This document shows, in pieces, positions 6,705 to 15,106 of a DNA stretch of 64,000 bases (position 1 is the stretch's first letter; each line of letters starts with the position of its first letter). This stretch comes from Oligoflexus sp. (GTDB taxonomy: Bacteria; Bdellovibrionota_B; Oligoflexia; Oligoflexales; Oligoflexaceae). A program made the translations under genes and the position numbers. The stretch is from assembly GCA_014377445.1 (NCBI GenBank), contig JACMPP010000118.1:1-64000 (forward strand), read 5' to 3'. The notes below the pieces were generated by a model that was not told the origin of the DNA, searched no databases, and saw only the letters and a program-made list of their open reading frames with translations.

Positions 6705-9506
6705 TTACATAGCAACTGGGCTGCGTGCATTTTTACTTGGTTTGTTACGAGCCGTCTGGATCTGTTGGAAGTAACCTTCCGCCTTCTTCACCCAATCATA
6801 GTGCTGATCCTGAGGGAGGGCGAGAGCCGTGCCCTGGATATAATCCTTCCAGCGTTGCATCGCATGCTCCTGGTCTTCTGCGTTCTGGGTGATGGTCCAG
6901 GTCTTGTGCAGACTCAAGGCGCGATAGTAGGAAAGTGTATGAACGGCTTGATTGTATTGAGCTTGAGGCACAAAACGAAGCTGGTCTTCCGTGCGGGAGA
7001 GGATCGCCTCGCTCTGACGCCAGTAGCTGATCGCGAGATTGTTATCGGCAACAGCGGTCTGCTCGCCCGCCTGGAAGAGAGCGACGGCTTCGTTGATGTA
7101 GGTCCCAATGAAACGTTTGTCCTTGAAGCCATCGACGTTCACGTTGCTCGTCACTTTGTGAAAGGCAGAAGCCGCTTTGATGGGGTCTCTCAGTTGATTG
7201 AGATAGAGTTCGCCCAGTTGGTGTTGAGCCAGCAAATAAACGCTATCTGTTTCAGGGATGCCTTCCAGAACCTGAGCAGCATCAATGAACTTGCCTTCAT
7301 TGGCCAGGACGCGGGCATCCTGCTGAGGATCACGGTTGAGGGTGATTTGGGTATTGCCCTTCAGGATGATCCCGCGGTTACCCACACTCTGGGAGCGCGT
7401 GATGTACTCAAAGCCGTCGACGCCGCCGATTTCAATATTTACCGTAGGGCCTGGATAGGGAATGTCGGTGTCGATCGGGGTTCGCCCCAGATCACGGCCG
7501 TTAATTTTCACGACTGCACCTGAGGGCTGGGATTCGATCTGTACCGGTGTTGCCTCGTGACTCAGAGCTGCGGAAATCGTCTTGCTGCCTTCGGCGAAGG
7601 GAATATTTTTCGGTGAGAAGCCAGGGCTGAACACGTTGACGTCTTTGGTTTTGAGCAGGTCGGCTGTGGCGAGAGTCGCTTGACCGGAAAGGTCACTGGC
7701 ACCCAGCCATTGGTCGCCCGCATAGACTTCGGCGAGACCGATGGGGCCTTGCGATTTCTCTTCGAGAACTGTGAGGTTGATCGCTTCACCTGTTGTCGAA
7801 GGCCGGCGATCGAGAGCGACGCTATTGCCAGGCTCAACTTTGGTGTTGGGCTGGGTTTGGGTGAGTTTCATACGGCTACGGTCGGGACCAACTTCGGATA
7901 CGACGCCTGATGCGATCGTGTCCCAGGCTGTGATTTCCCCGCTAGGGAGTCTGACATTGCCCGTGACCTGGATCTTGTCTCCAACGGTGATGCCCTGGTT
8001 CTTGCCGATATTTATGCGGAAGTCTTCGCCAGTTTGTTCGACGATAGCGCCTTCATGACGAATATTTTGCAGCATACGTATAGACAGGTCGTTGAGCACA
8101 GCCTGGGTTGAACCTTTGGCTTTCACGGATTGGGAAACGGAATAGACCATACGGCCCTGAAGGTCGATCGCCGAAAGAATGATGCGTGCTTGGTTGCCTT
8201 CGATGAAGGAAGGACGAAGAACATAATTGATGGGCTCGCCGACTTTTTTGAGTTGGCCCCAGGTCCCTGCGGAGAGATCGTTGAGGGAGACTTTGTATTG
8301 GGCCAGTTTACCGTTCAAAGCCGGGCTGTTGATGATGTTGGCTCCGGCCTGGCCCAGAGAGGCCTGGAGAGCTTCAAGCGAAGGTGGATTCAGCATGGCG
8401 CCATCGGCCTTGTCGCGATAGACGATAAAGTCCATGACGGCGACTCGGGGAGCGACAGGCTTGATGCTTTGAAAGTGTTGAATGATGGAATCGTTGATTT
8501 GATCATTCAGTGTGAACTCGGATTTGCCGGGGAGCCACTGCTCGGCTTCGAGTGTGACTTTGCCCTTGCCGTCTGTTTCCGTAATCATGGGGGCAATGAA
8601 GGAGCCGAAGCGATCCGTGTTGCCCAGGAATTTGCCATTGAGAGAGACTTTGACGTTTTCCACGCCTTCCATATTGCCCTGATTGGGGCTGATAGCGAAG
8701 ACTTCGAGACTTTTGCCGCGATTGAGTTCGAAGCGAACTTTGTCGCCGTCGAGAAGCTGGAAGGAACGGCTTTGGGTTTGAAAACCTTTGGCACGAACCA
8801 GTGTGACGATACTATCGAGGTGCTCAGGGACTTTAAAAGTGCAGCGGCCGTTGGTATTGCTGTAGCAACCATGCATCCACTGTTTCTTGCTGGCATCTCC
8901 AAAATAGATCGAAGCGTTTTCAACCGCGTCCCGTCCGGATACGACATAGAAGGTCAGGGAGCGACCGTTTTCGGCGTCTTGGTTGATAGTCATGGCTGCC
9001 GACGCTGAGGTGGCCTCGTTGGCTGTCGCAAGAGTTGGGCTGTCGACCGTGCCTCCAACTTCGAGAGTCTCAGTTTTTGCTGGAGTCGAATCCACGGCTT
9101 CGGTGGCAACTGCAGCCGCAGCAGGGTTACTGGGGTTCGCGGCGTTTATGGCAGTCGAGCCTTGCTTAATACCATAGAGCGTTGCGGTTAATTTAAAATT
9201 ATTAACGTCCCCACGTTTGACTTTGATCGTTTCAAAGAAAGGGGCGTAGAAGGTCTCGGTCGAAGCCTTGCTGACTTCGACGAGCAGGGGTTCGTCGACC
9301 GGAAGCTCCATGCTGGCCTTGAAGAAGCCATGCTCATCCGTTTGGCCAACCTGAATCTTGTTCACAAGAACCTTGGCATGAGTCAAGGCTTCGCCATCAC
9401 CCGTGAGCGCCTGGATCTGCAGGCTGGCCTCGGACTTGAAAAAGCGGCAGCTCGTGATCAATGCACCAGTGCTTATAAATAGAAGGAAGGAATATTTTTT
9501 AAGCAT
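6705..9506 (-). CDS. Large lipoprotein with CsgG/FlgT-like, PEGA and TPR-like regions
   Basis: This is a 933-residue exported lipoprotein. The signal peptide ends in the lipobox ITSC at residues 17-20. Several beta-sandwich, carboxypeptidase-regulatory-like repeats follow (to ~350). The middle region (PRVAVMDF, then RINIGKNQGITVGD near 520) resembles the CsgG/FlgT fold. A PEGA domain is at ~660-720 (IESQPSGAVVKINGRDLGRTP), followed by a helical TPR-like tail. The combination suggests an outer-membrane-associated assembly or anchoring protein, perhaps linked to motility or surface secretion. It is followed at 11 bp by the PilZ gene. Function is inference; no close named homologue was recognised. 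Confidence 0.8.
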   Translation of the reverse strand: MLKKYSFLLFISTGALITSCRFFKSEASLQIQALTGDGEALTHAKVLVNKIQVGQTDEHGFFKASMELPVDEPLLVEVSKASTETFYAPFFETIKVKRGDVNNFKLTATLYGIKQGSTAINAANPSNPAAAAVATEAVDSTPAKTETLEVGGTVDSPTLATANEATSASAAMTINQDAENGRSLTFYVVSGRDAVENASIYFGDASKKQWMHGCYSNTNGRCTFKVPEHLDSIVTLVRAKGFQTQSRSFQLLDGDKVRFELNRGKSLEVFAISPNQGNMEGVENVKVSLNGKFLGNTDRFGSFIAPMITETDGKGKVTLEAEQWLPGKSEFTLNDQINDSIIQHFQSIKPVAPRVAVMDFIVYRDKADGAMLNPPSLEALQASLGQAGANIINSPALNGKLAQYKVSLNDLSAGTWGQLKKVGEPINYVLRPSFIEGNQARIILSAIDLQGRMVYSVSQSVKAKGSTQAVLNDLSIRMLQNIRHEGAIVEQTGEDFRINIGKNQGITVGDKIQVTGNVRLPSGEITAWDTIASGVVSEVGPDRSRMKLTQTQPNTKVEPGNSVALDRRPSTTGEAINLTVLEEKSQGPIGLAEVYAGDQWLGASDLSGQATLATADLLKTKDVNVFSPGFSPKNIPFAEGSKTISAALSHEATPVQIESQPSGAVVKINGRDLGRTPIDTDIPYPGPTVNIEIGGVDGFEYITRSQSVGNRGIILKGNTQITLNRDPQQDARVLANEGKFIDAAQVLEGIPETDSVYLLAQHQLGELYLNQLRDPIKAASAFHKVTSNVNVDGFKDKRFIGTYINEAVALFQAGEQTAVADNNLAISYWRQSEAILSRTEDQLRFVPQAQYNQAVHTLSYYRALSLHKTWTITQNAEDQEHAMQRWKDYIQGTALALPQDQHYDWVKKAEGYFQQIQTARNKPSKNARSPVAM

Positions 9507-9571
9507 TACGTGTCCTCAAAAAGGGCGAGATTTTATCGATAAAAGGGAGCGTGGATGAGATAGGGGGGAAA

Positions 9572-9598
9572 GGCCTTCGGCGGTCGCCGAGGCCTTCA
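9572..9598 (-). terminator. GC-rich hairpin between the membrane-protein and lipoprotein genes
   Basis: AGGCCTTCGGCG and CGCCGAGGCCT pair with one bulged T around a 2-nt loop. Read on the minus strand it lies just after the stop of the gene ending at 9603 and is followed by only three T residues, so it may be a partial terminator or attenuator within the operon. Confidence 0.5.
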
Positions 9599-9602
9599 GT
9601 AT

Positions 9603-10661
9603 TTAATTGCTGCTATCCGAAGGAGCTTCAGACTCAGGGCCATCGCTTGGTTCCGTTGCTTTCACGATCGGCGGCGACTCGGCTTCGACGGGTGTTGTCG
9701 GCGGTGCTGCGTTCGTCACGGCTTCAGGAGCAGGCTCCGGGGCGAGCGGAGCCGCGGGCGACACATGCTTTTGAACGACTTGAGGCTTGTTGGCTTTGGC
9801 GATGAATTCTTTGTTCAAGGGATAGGGGAAATCCTTGGAACGACCCTCCCCGTCTTTGATCGTCACGACCAGATCGATGAACTTACCTGATACGCCTTTC
9901 GGCGGCTCAAAGTAGAAGGCTTTGTTTTTGAAGTAACGAATATTAAATTGTTCGTCATTTCGTGTTTCGTCGCCAGTGGCCTTGGGACGACTCTCAAAGG
10001 AATGAAGTTTGTTGTCGAGATCGACGAATTTTGCGACGGCCTTCACGGAACCCGATGTCTTATTCGGGCTGCTGAGGTTTTTCAGCGAGACACGAACCAA
10101 GATACTCTGCTCATTGACCTGGGTTGAGAAATTCTCGATCGAAATCGGAGGCTCTTTGGCAGCGGCCGAGCTATCTGTTCCACGGGTCGAAGCTGTTTCA
10201 CTGGCAAGCTTTTCGCGGGCGATAGCCGGAGCTGTCTTGGCGGTAAGGCTCATGCCCTTACCACTTCCATTGGCAACTTTTTCGGCCTTTTCAGCTTTCT
10301 CATCCTTGAGATCGGCTGCGTGAGCAGCGCTCATGAGAGAGGAGTCATTGTCGGGATAGGCTTTCTCATAAACTTCGTCATAACGGGTCTGATAGTTGAA
10401 GACGAGCTCAAGGAGAGACTGTGTGTGGTCTTGCATCTGGGAAATGACGATGCGGTCGCGTACCAGGAGACTCGCTGAGACGACCGACCAGATAACGGCG
10501 GCTGAGAGGAGGCCGACGGTAAAATAACTCGTGCCAATGCTGAACTTGAGTGTTCGCGTCCGGTTCGAGTCGATGAAGTAAATAACGTTCAGGTAGCGCT
10601 TACGCTCGAAACGTTTCTTCACTTCTGTTTTTGGCTTGTCGTGATCGTATTTCTTTGTCAT
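9603..10661 (-). CDS. One-pass membrane protein, unknown function
   Basis: This 352-residue protein is not recognised. The first ~38 residues are strongly basic and cytoplasmic. One membrane helix spans ~42-67. A periplasmic part includes an Ala/Lys/Glu-rich stretch (~110-150), a beta-rich domain (~170-285), and a Pro/Ala/Glu-rich tail (~295-352) that looks disordered. It is the first gene of a minus-strand set with the 933-residue lipoprotein, and a promoter with a palindrome over its -10 lies about 40 bp upstream. A structural or adaptor role in the envelope is a guess. Confidence 0.75.
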   Translation of the reverse strand: MTKKYDHDKPKTEVKKRFERKRYLNVIYFIDSNRTRTLKFSIGTSYFTVGLLSAAVIWSVVSASLLVRDRIVISQMQDHTQSLLELVFNYQTRYDEVYEKAYPDNDSSLMSAAHAADLKDEKAEKAEKVANGSGKGMSLTAKTAPAIAREKLASETASTRGTDSSAAAKEPPISIENFSTQVNEQSILVRVSLKNLSSPNKTSGSVKAVAKFVDLDNKLHSFESRPKATGDETRNDEQFNIRYFKNKAFYFEPPKGVSGKFIDLVVTIKDGEGRSKDFPYPLNKEFIAKANKPQVVQKHVSPAAPLAPEPAPEAVTNAAPPTTPVEAESPPIVKATEPSDGPESEAPSDSSN

Positions 10662-11010
10662 TGAGGATCCTCAGATCGAAGCTGCAACGGACCTAGGTAC
10701 ATTGTACCATTTTGGCTTTTACACACAATTCACCCAACTCGGAAAATCCTGCCCCGTACCAAGGACTCCAAAGTTCAAGCTTTAGGAAACCTTTGCTCGT
10801 ATGCCTTTGCTCTTGATGACCCGCGTGTCAGTCATGCTGGGCAGGTCGCGACAGAAAACGGAATTTCGGCTTACAAAAAGGATAAGACCCTGCAGTTTTG
10901 ATAGATTTTCGAGAGACTAAGACGAAATAGGAGTTAGAATAGCAAGTGAGCTTTGGTATTCTCCCATCCCCGTGCTCGACTGGGATTGGATTCAAAGGAG
11001 GGATAGCGCC
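10662..11010. other. 349-bp divergent intergenic region
   Basis: This region lies between the minus-strand membrane-protein gene and the plus-strand GT9 gene. Apart from the promoter and palindrome at 10696-10728 and the strong ribosome binding site AAGGAGG at 10995-11001, no gene, RNA or repeat was recognised. Part of it must hold the plus-strand promoter for GT9-waaA-rng, but no convincing -35/-10 pair was found. Confidence 0.5.
10701..10728 (-). promoter_or_regulatory. Candidate sigma-70 promoter of the 10661 gene with palindromic operator
   Basis: On the minus strand, TTGTGT (723-728 complement) and TACAAT (701-706 complement) are 16 bp apart, and TGG directly precedes the -10 as an extended element. 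The -10 lies inside a perfect palindrome, GGTACA-T-TGTACC (10696-10708), that could be a repressor site. Positions in brackets are offset by 10000. Confidence 0.45.
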
Positions 11011-12180
11011 GTGTTCACACCTTCATCGATGTTACCGTTGATCAAGATCGGTATTATCCGAAGCACAAGCATAGGTGATGTCGTCCTTGCCACAGCCTGT
11101 ATTGATCTCTTACGACAGATTCCTGCCCCCGTGCAGATTACCTGGGTGGGTCGTCGGCCTGCACTTCAGCTTATCGCTAGTGCATTTCCTGAAATCAAAG
11201 CTGTCGATGTTGATCCCGACCTTAGTAACTATCAGGATAAGGTTGTTCAGGAACTCAAAGATGTTCACTTCGTTGTCGATTTGCAAACCAATCTACGCTC
11301 CCAGCTTCTCTGCCGGGTGCTTAAGAAGGAATATAAGATTCCCAGCTACACCGCGGACAAGCGGAGCTACGAGCGAGGGGCGATGACCGTGATGTCTCGC
11401 CTTCGGGGGCGGCGCAAGGCTTTGCCACCCGAGATGCAAACGACCGAGGTTTATCAGTATGAAATGATGTTGAAGACTTTGCGTCACGCGCTGGAAGTGC
11501 ATCTACCGGTCGAGATGCTCGATGGTCTGGATCAGGTGCGTGCGGTCCCGAGTCTTCTCAGTGAGCACGATACGGGCGAGACCGCCTGGCAGAAAGAATT
11601 GAAGTTTGGCCGCTGGCTTGCGATCGCTCCGGGTGCCGCTTATGAAACCAAAAAAGCTCCGATTCAATTGCTGCAGGATATTGCTGAGCTTTTGAATCTC
11701 AATATGCGTCAGGATCCGATTCTCAAGGATGAAGCCGTGGGTCTGCTTTTTGTCGGCAATGAACAGGAGCGTGATCTGGCTCTCGCGATTCTCGACAAAC
11801 TTGATTGGAAGGGTCCGATTCTCAACCTCGCCGGCAAACTCAATCTCTGGGAAACAGCACTGGCTTTGCGCGAAGCGGATGCTTTGCTCTGCAATGATTC
11901 GGCGCTTTTGCATGTGGCGGAATCGGTCGGTGTTCCCGTCGTTGCTCTTTTTGGTCCGACCGTGGAGGCCTTTGGCTTTCCTCCCTGGCGACCGGAAAGT
12001 AAAGCCTTCTCCTCGCTCCTGGGTTGCCGTCCCTGTTCCAAGCATGGCAAGCAGGACTGCCGCTATGGAGATAAACTCTGTTTCGGTTTGATTCAACCCA
12101 CGCAGGTTGTTGATCATCTCAAGCGCATTATGAAGAACAAGATTACGCTCACCGCTTCACAAAAGCCAAAATCCCTATGA
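11011..12180 (+). CDS. Heptosyltransferase-type glycosyltransferase, family GT9
   Basis: This protein of about 389 residues fits the GT9 family (WaaC/WaaF/RfaQ), which adds heptose to the lipopolysaccharide inner core from ADP-heptose. Family features are the N-terminal RSTSIGDVVLA segment, PGAAYETKK before the nucleotide-sugar site, and the NDSALLH and ALFGPT motifs near 300-320. The GTG at 11011 is favoured because AAGGAGG lies 9 nt before it; an earlier GTG at 10972 and an ATG at 11029 are alternatives. It overlaps waaA by 4 bp, and hldD, which makes ADP-heptose, is at 59821. Confidence 0.88.
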   Translation: MFTPSSMLPLIKIGIIRSTSIGDVVLATACIDLLRQIPAPVQITWVGRRPALQLIASAFPEIKAVDVDPDLSNYQDKVVQELKDVHFVVDLQTNLRSQLLCRVLKKEYKIPSYTADKRSYERGAMTVMSRLRGRRKALPPEMQTTEVYQYEMMLKTLRHALEVHLPVEMLDGLDQVRAVPSLLSEHDTGETAWQKELKFGRWLAIAPGAAYETKKAPIQLLQDIAELLNLNMRQDPILKDEAVGLLFVGNEQERDLALAILDKLDWKGPILNLAGKLNLWETALALREADALLCNDSALLHVAESVGVPVVALFGPTVEAFGFPPWRPESKAFSSLLGCRPCSKHGKQDCRYGDKLCFGLIQPTQVVDHLKRIMKNKITLTASQKPKSL

Positions 12181-13472
12181 CCATCGATATGAATTTCAAA
12201 TTACTCTGTTACGAAGGACTCTGGAGAATACTCTCAGCTTTCGTCCGTTTCTTGGCTCTCTTCAGCCAAAAGCTTGCCGCTCACTGGGCGGCTCGACTTG
12301 AAGCCGAATCGGTGGTCATGGTCTGGGCGCGTCTGCGTTCGCGTTATCCCAAGTGTTTTCTATTCGTTTGTTCGTCAGCGGGTGAATACGAACAGGCCAA
12401 ACCTTTGCTGAGACGGCTTCAAGCGCGTGGTGATACAGCCATCTTTCTTCTTTTCTTCTCGCCATCCGGAATGAAGTTTGCCCGCTCGCAAAAAGAAACC
12501 ATCCCCTATGCGCTCGTGGCTTCCGACCGTCCGTCTTACTGGCGAAACCTTGCTGTCGAGCTGCGTCCTGACGCTTGCGTCTTCGTGCGCTACGAGCTTT
12601 GGCCCGGGATGGTTCATACTCTCAAGAGTTTCGCCCCCCTCTTTCTGGTCGATGGCGTGGAAGCGCCGCACCTCCGTAAGAAGCGTGTGGCGCGATCTCT
12701 GCGAGCATCGCTCCTTAGACCTATGAAAAAAATATTTCTGGTCAGCGCAAGTGATGAAGAATTCTATAGGGATGTTTTGCGTTGTCCTGGCGACAAGCTC
12801 TCGGTGACAGGCGATAGCAAATACGATCGCGTTTTGGAACGCATAGAAGAACGTCAGGACGCTTTGAGTCGCCTGCAGATGTCCTTGAAAGACTTTCTTG
12901 CCGGTCGCCGCATCATTGTCATTGGCAGCGCCTGGCAACACGATTTGCAGGAATTCATGATCATCTATCGCCAGCTTCGCGAATTGGATCCAAAGATCGC
13001 GATTATTGTGGTTCCGCACGATCTCTCGGCCGAGAACATTGCGACCATGCAAAAAATGCTGGAAGGTGTTCGGGTCTGTCGGGTCAGCACAGACGGATAC
13101 GATCGAGCGACTGCGGCGGACGAATTTTTATTGGTGGACGTGCTTGGGGATCTACCAGAACTCTATGGCTGTGCTCATCTAGCCTGGGTTGGTGGAGCTT
13201 TGCATTATCGGGTGCATAACGTCCTTGAACCTGCCTGTCGCGGACTCTATCTCTGCTTTGGACCGATGTTTGAGACAAGCCAGGAGGCCAAGGTGCTCGT
13301 CGGGCAGGGGCTCGCCCGTGTTATTCATAATGGTCACGAGTTTTATCGATGGTATAAGAATCTGAGTTGGACGACTCAGCCGCCTCACCAAGCTATGTGG
13401 CAGGCCGTGGTCGAGCAAAAAGGCGCTAGCGATCGCATTATGCAAGAGATAGCAGCGACCTGGCAAAAGTGA
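12177..13472 (+). CDS. waaA: 3-deoxy-D-manno-octulosonic acid (Kdo) transferase
   Basis: WaaA (KdtA) transfers Kdo from CMP-Kdo to lipid A precursor at the inner face of the cytoplasmic membrane. The 431-residue protein has an N-terminal membrane-associated segment, the acceptor-site motif SSAGEYEQ near residue 64 with the catalytic Glu, VRYELWP near 139, and the second-domain motif TGDSKYDRV near 218. GGALHYRVHNVLEP near 338 matches the GG(x)HN-EP nucleotide-site region. It is coupled to the GT9 gene by ATGA and lies 7 bp before rng. Confidence 0.93.
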   Translation: MTIDMNFKLLCYEGLWRILSAFVRFLALFSQKLAAHWAARLEAESVVMVWARLRSRYPKCFLFVCSSAGEYEQAKPLLRRLQARGDTAIFLLFFSPSGMKFARSQKETIPYALVASDRPSYWRNLAVELRPDACVFVRYELWPGMVHTLKSFAPLFLVDGVEAPHLRKKRVARSLRASLLRPMKKIFLVSASDEEFYRDVLRCPGDKLSVTGDSKYDRVLERIEERQDALSRLQMSLKDFLAGRRIIVIGSAWQHDLQEFMIIYRQLRELDPKIAIIVVPHDLSAENIATMQKMLEGVRVCRVSTDGYDRATAADEFLLVDVLGDLPELYGCAHLAWVGGALHYRVHNVLEPACRGLYLCFGPMFETSQEAKVLVGQGLARVIHNGHEFYRWYKNLSWTTQPPHQAMWQAVVEQKGASDRIMQEIAATWQK

Positions 13473-13479
13473 GAAGAAG

Positions 13480-14982
13480 ATGACGAAGACAAAAAAATTA
13501 ATCATAAACGCGACAGCATCCGAAACCCGCATCGGCCTTCTGGAAGGCACCCGATTGGTCGACCTCTACGTCGAACGTCATACTAAACGCGGTATGGTTG
13601 GCAATATTTACAAAGCCAAAGTCAGTCGGGTCCTGCCGGGTATGCAGTCGGCGTTTGTGAACATAGGCGCGGATCGTTCGGCGTTTCTCTACGGCGGCGG
13701 TGTCATGGATTCGGTTTATGCGGCGAGCGTCAGCTCCCACCCGAATCAGGATCCCCGCGAATTGTCGAATCGGACTCCGATCGAAAAGGTTCTCCGCGAA
13801 GGTCAGGAGATCTGTGTTCAGGTGGCGAAAGAGCCGCTTGGCACCAAAGGTCCCCGCGTGACGATGGTTGTGACTATTCCAGGCCGTTATCTCGTCCTGA
13901 TGCCGGAATTCAACAGTCTTGGCATTTCCCGTCGGATTGAGGACGAAGCAATTCGGAAGGCGTTGACGGAAGAAGTGGAACGCATTCGCCCTCCCGAGAT
14001 GGGCATCATCATTCGAACAGCCGCTCTTGAAGCGCCTCCCGGACACCTGCAAAAGGATCTCGAATACCTTTTGAAGATTTGGGAATCGGTTGCAATCAAA
14101 CGCAATCGCTGTGCGGCCCCTGCCCTCCTCTACCAAGAGCCGGACCTTGTTTTGAAAACGACGCGCGATCTCCTGTCGGAAGATGTGAGTGAAATCGTTG
14201 TCGATGACGAGCAGGTTTACAATCAACTGAAACATTTTCTCGCGGACTCCATTCCCGGCGCGAACGAAAAGCTTGTTCACTTTCAAGGTGACGATTTGAT
14301 CTTTGATCACTTTGGTATCGAGATGGAGCTGGCTAAGGCAATGGCGCGGAAGGTTTGGTTGCCATCGGGTGGTTACCTCGTGATCGATCAAACTGAAGCT
14401 CTGACTTCGTTTGATGTGAATACTGGGAAATTCGTGGGTTCTGTAAACGCGAGGGATACGATTCTCAGAACCAATCTCGAAGCCTTGGAAGAGATCGTTT
14501 ATCAGCTAAGGGTTCGCAATCTCGGCGGCATCATCGTTCTCGATTTCATCGATATGGAACATGTCGAAGATCGGATGCGAGTGAATGATCGTTTGCTGGA
14601 GACCTTGAAATCAGACAAGTCGCGGACCAATGTCCTTGCCATCAACGAGCTCGGTCTCGTGCAGATGACGAGGAAGAGGACGCGTGAGTCGATGGAACGG
14701 GTTCTGACCGTGGACTGTCGGCATTGCAACGGCCACGGCCGCGTGTTGAGCAATGAATCATTGGTTTATGAGATGACGCGCGAGATTGAGCGGGTTTATC
14801 TGAAGAAGGGCCATAAAGAGATCAAAGTGCGTTTGCGCGATGATATCTACGAGAAGCTCTTGAATGAAGAGAAGCCGCTGTATAACAGCCTGATTGAGAA
14901 GTACCAGCTGCTGCTGCAGTTTGAGCCGGCTTCGCTTAAGGCGGAGATGCTGGAAGAGCCGCCTTATGAGGTTTTGGGCTGA
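13480..14982 (+). CDS. rng: Ribonuclease G/E family endoribonuclease
   Basis: This 500-residue protein is the length of RNase G, lacking the long RNase E tail. It has an N-terminal S1-type RNA-binding part (GNIYKAKVSRVLPGMQSAFV, with GADRSAFL), the DNase I-like catalytic domain with Mg-binding aspartates in SFDVNTGK and VLDFIDME, and the Zn-link CRHCNGHG near 410. It processes 16S rRNA 5' ends and mRNAs. Its neighbours are lipopolysaccharide genes read in the same direction, so a shared transcript is likely. Confidence 0.95.
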   Translation: MTKTKKLIINATASETRIGLLEGTRLVDLYVERHTKRGMVGNIYKAKVSRVLPGMQSAFVNIGADRSAFLYGGGVMDSVYAASVSSHPNQDPRELSNRTPIEKVLREGQEICVQVAKEPLGTKGPRVTMVVTIPGRYLVLMPEFNSLGISRRIEDEAIRKALTEEVERIRPPEMGIIIRTAALEAPPGHLQKDLEYLLKIWESVAIKRNRCAAPALLYQEPDLVLKTTRDLLSEDVSEIVVDDEQVYNQLKHFLADSIPGANEKLVHFQGDDLIFDHFGIEMELAKAMARKVWLPSGGYLVIDQTEALTSFDVNTGKFVGSVNARDTILRTNLEALEEIVYQLRVRNLGGIIVLDFIDMEHVEDRMRVNDRLLETLKSDKSRTNVLAINELGLVQMTRKRTRESMERVLTVDCRHCNGHGRVLSNESLVYEMTREIERVYLKKGHKEIKVRLRDDIYEKLLNEEKPLYNSLIEKYQLLLQFEPASLKAEMLEEPPYEVLG

Positions 14983-15106
14983 CTTTTATTTCTTTTCCTC
15001 CATACGAATTTTTTGATGATCAGGAGTGATTTGATTCGTTTTGATTTTTGTTGCCTAAGAAAGCCGATCTTTATTGTTCAAAATGACAAATTGTCCACAG
15101 TAGTTG

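Noticed and set aside
8130-9008. 292-codon plus-strand frame within the large lipoprotein gene
   Set aside because: Antisense to a long intact reading frame; no motif or start signal.
15085-15100. TTGTCCACA, one mismatch from a DnaA box, before the propeller gene
   Set aside because: A single imperfect box without a cluster, AT-rich unwinding region or dnaA nearby is not evidence of an origin.
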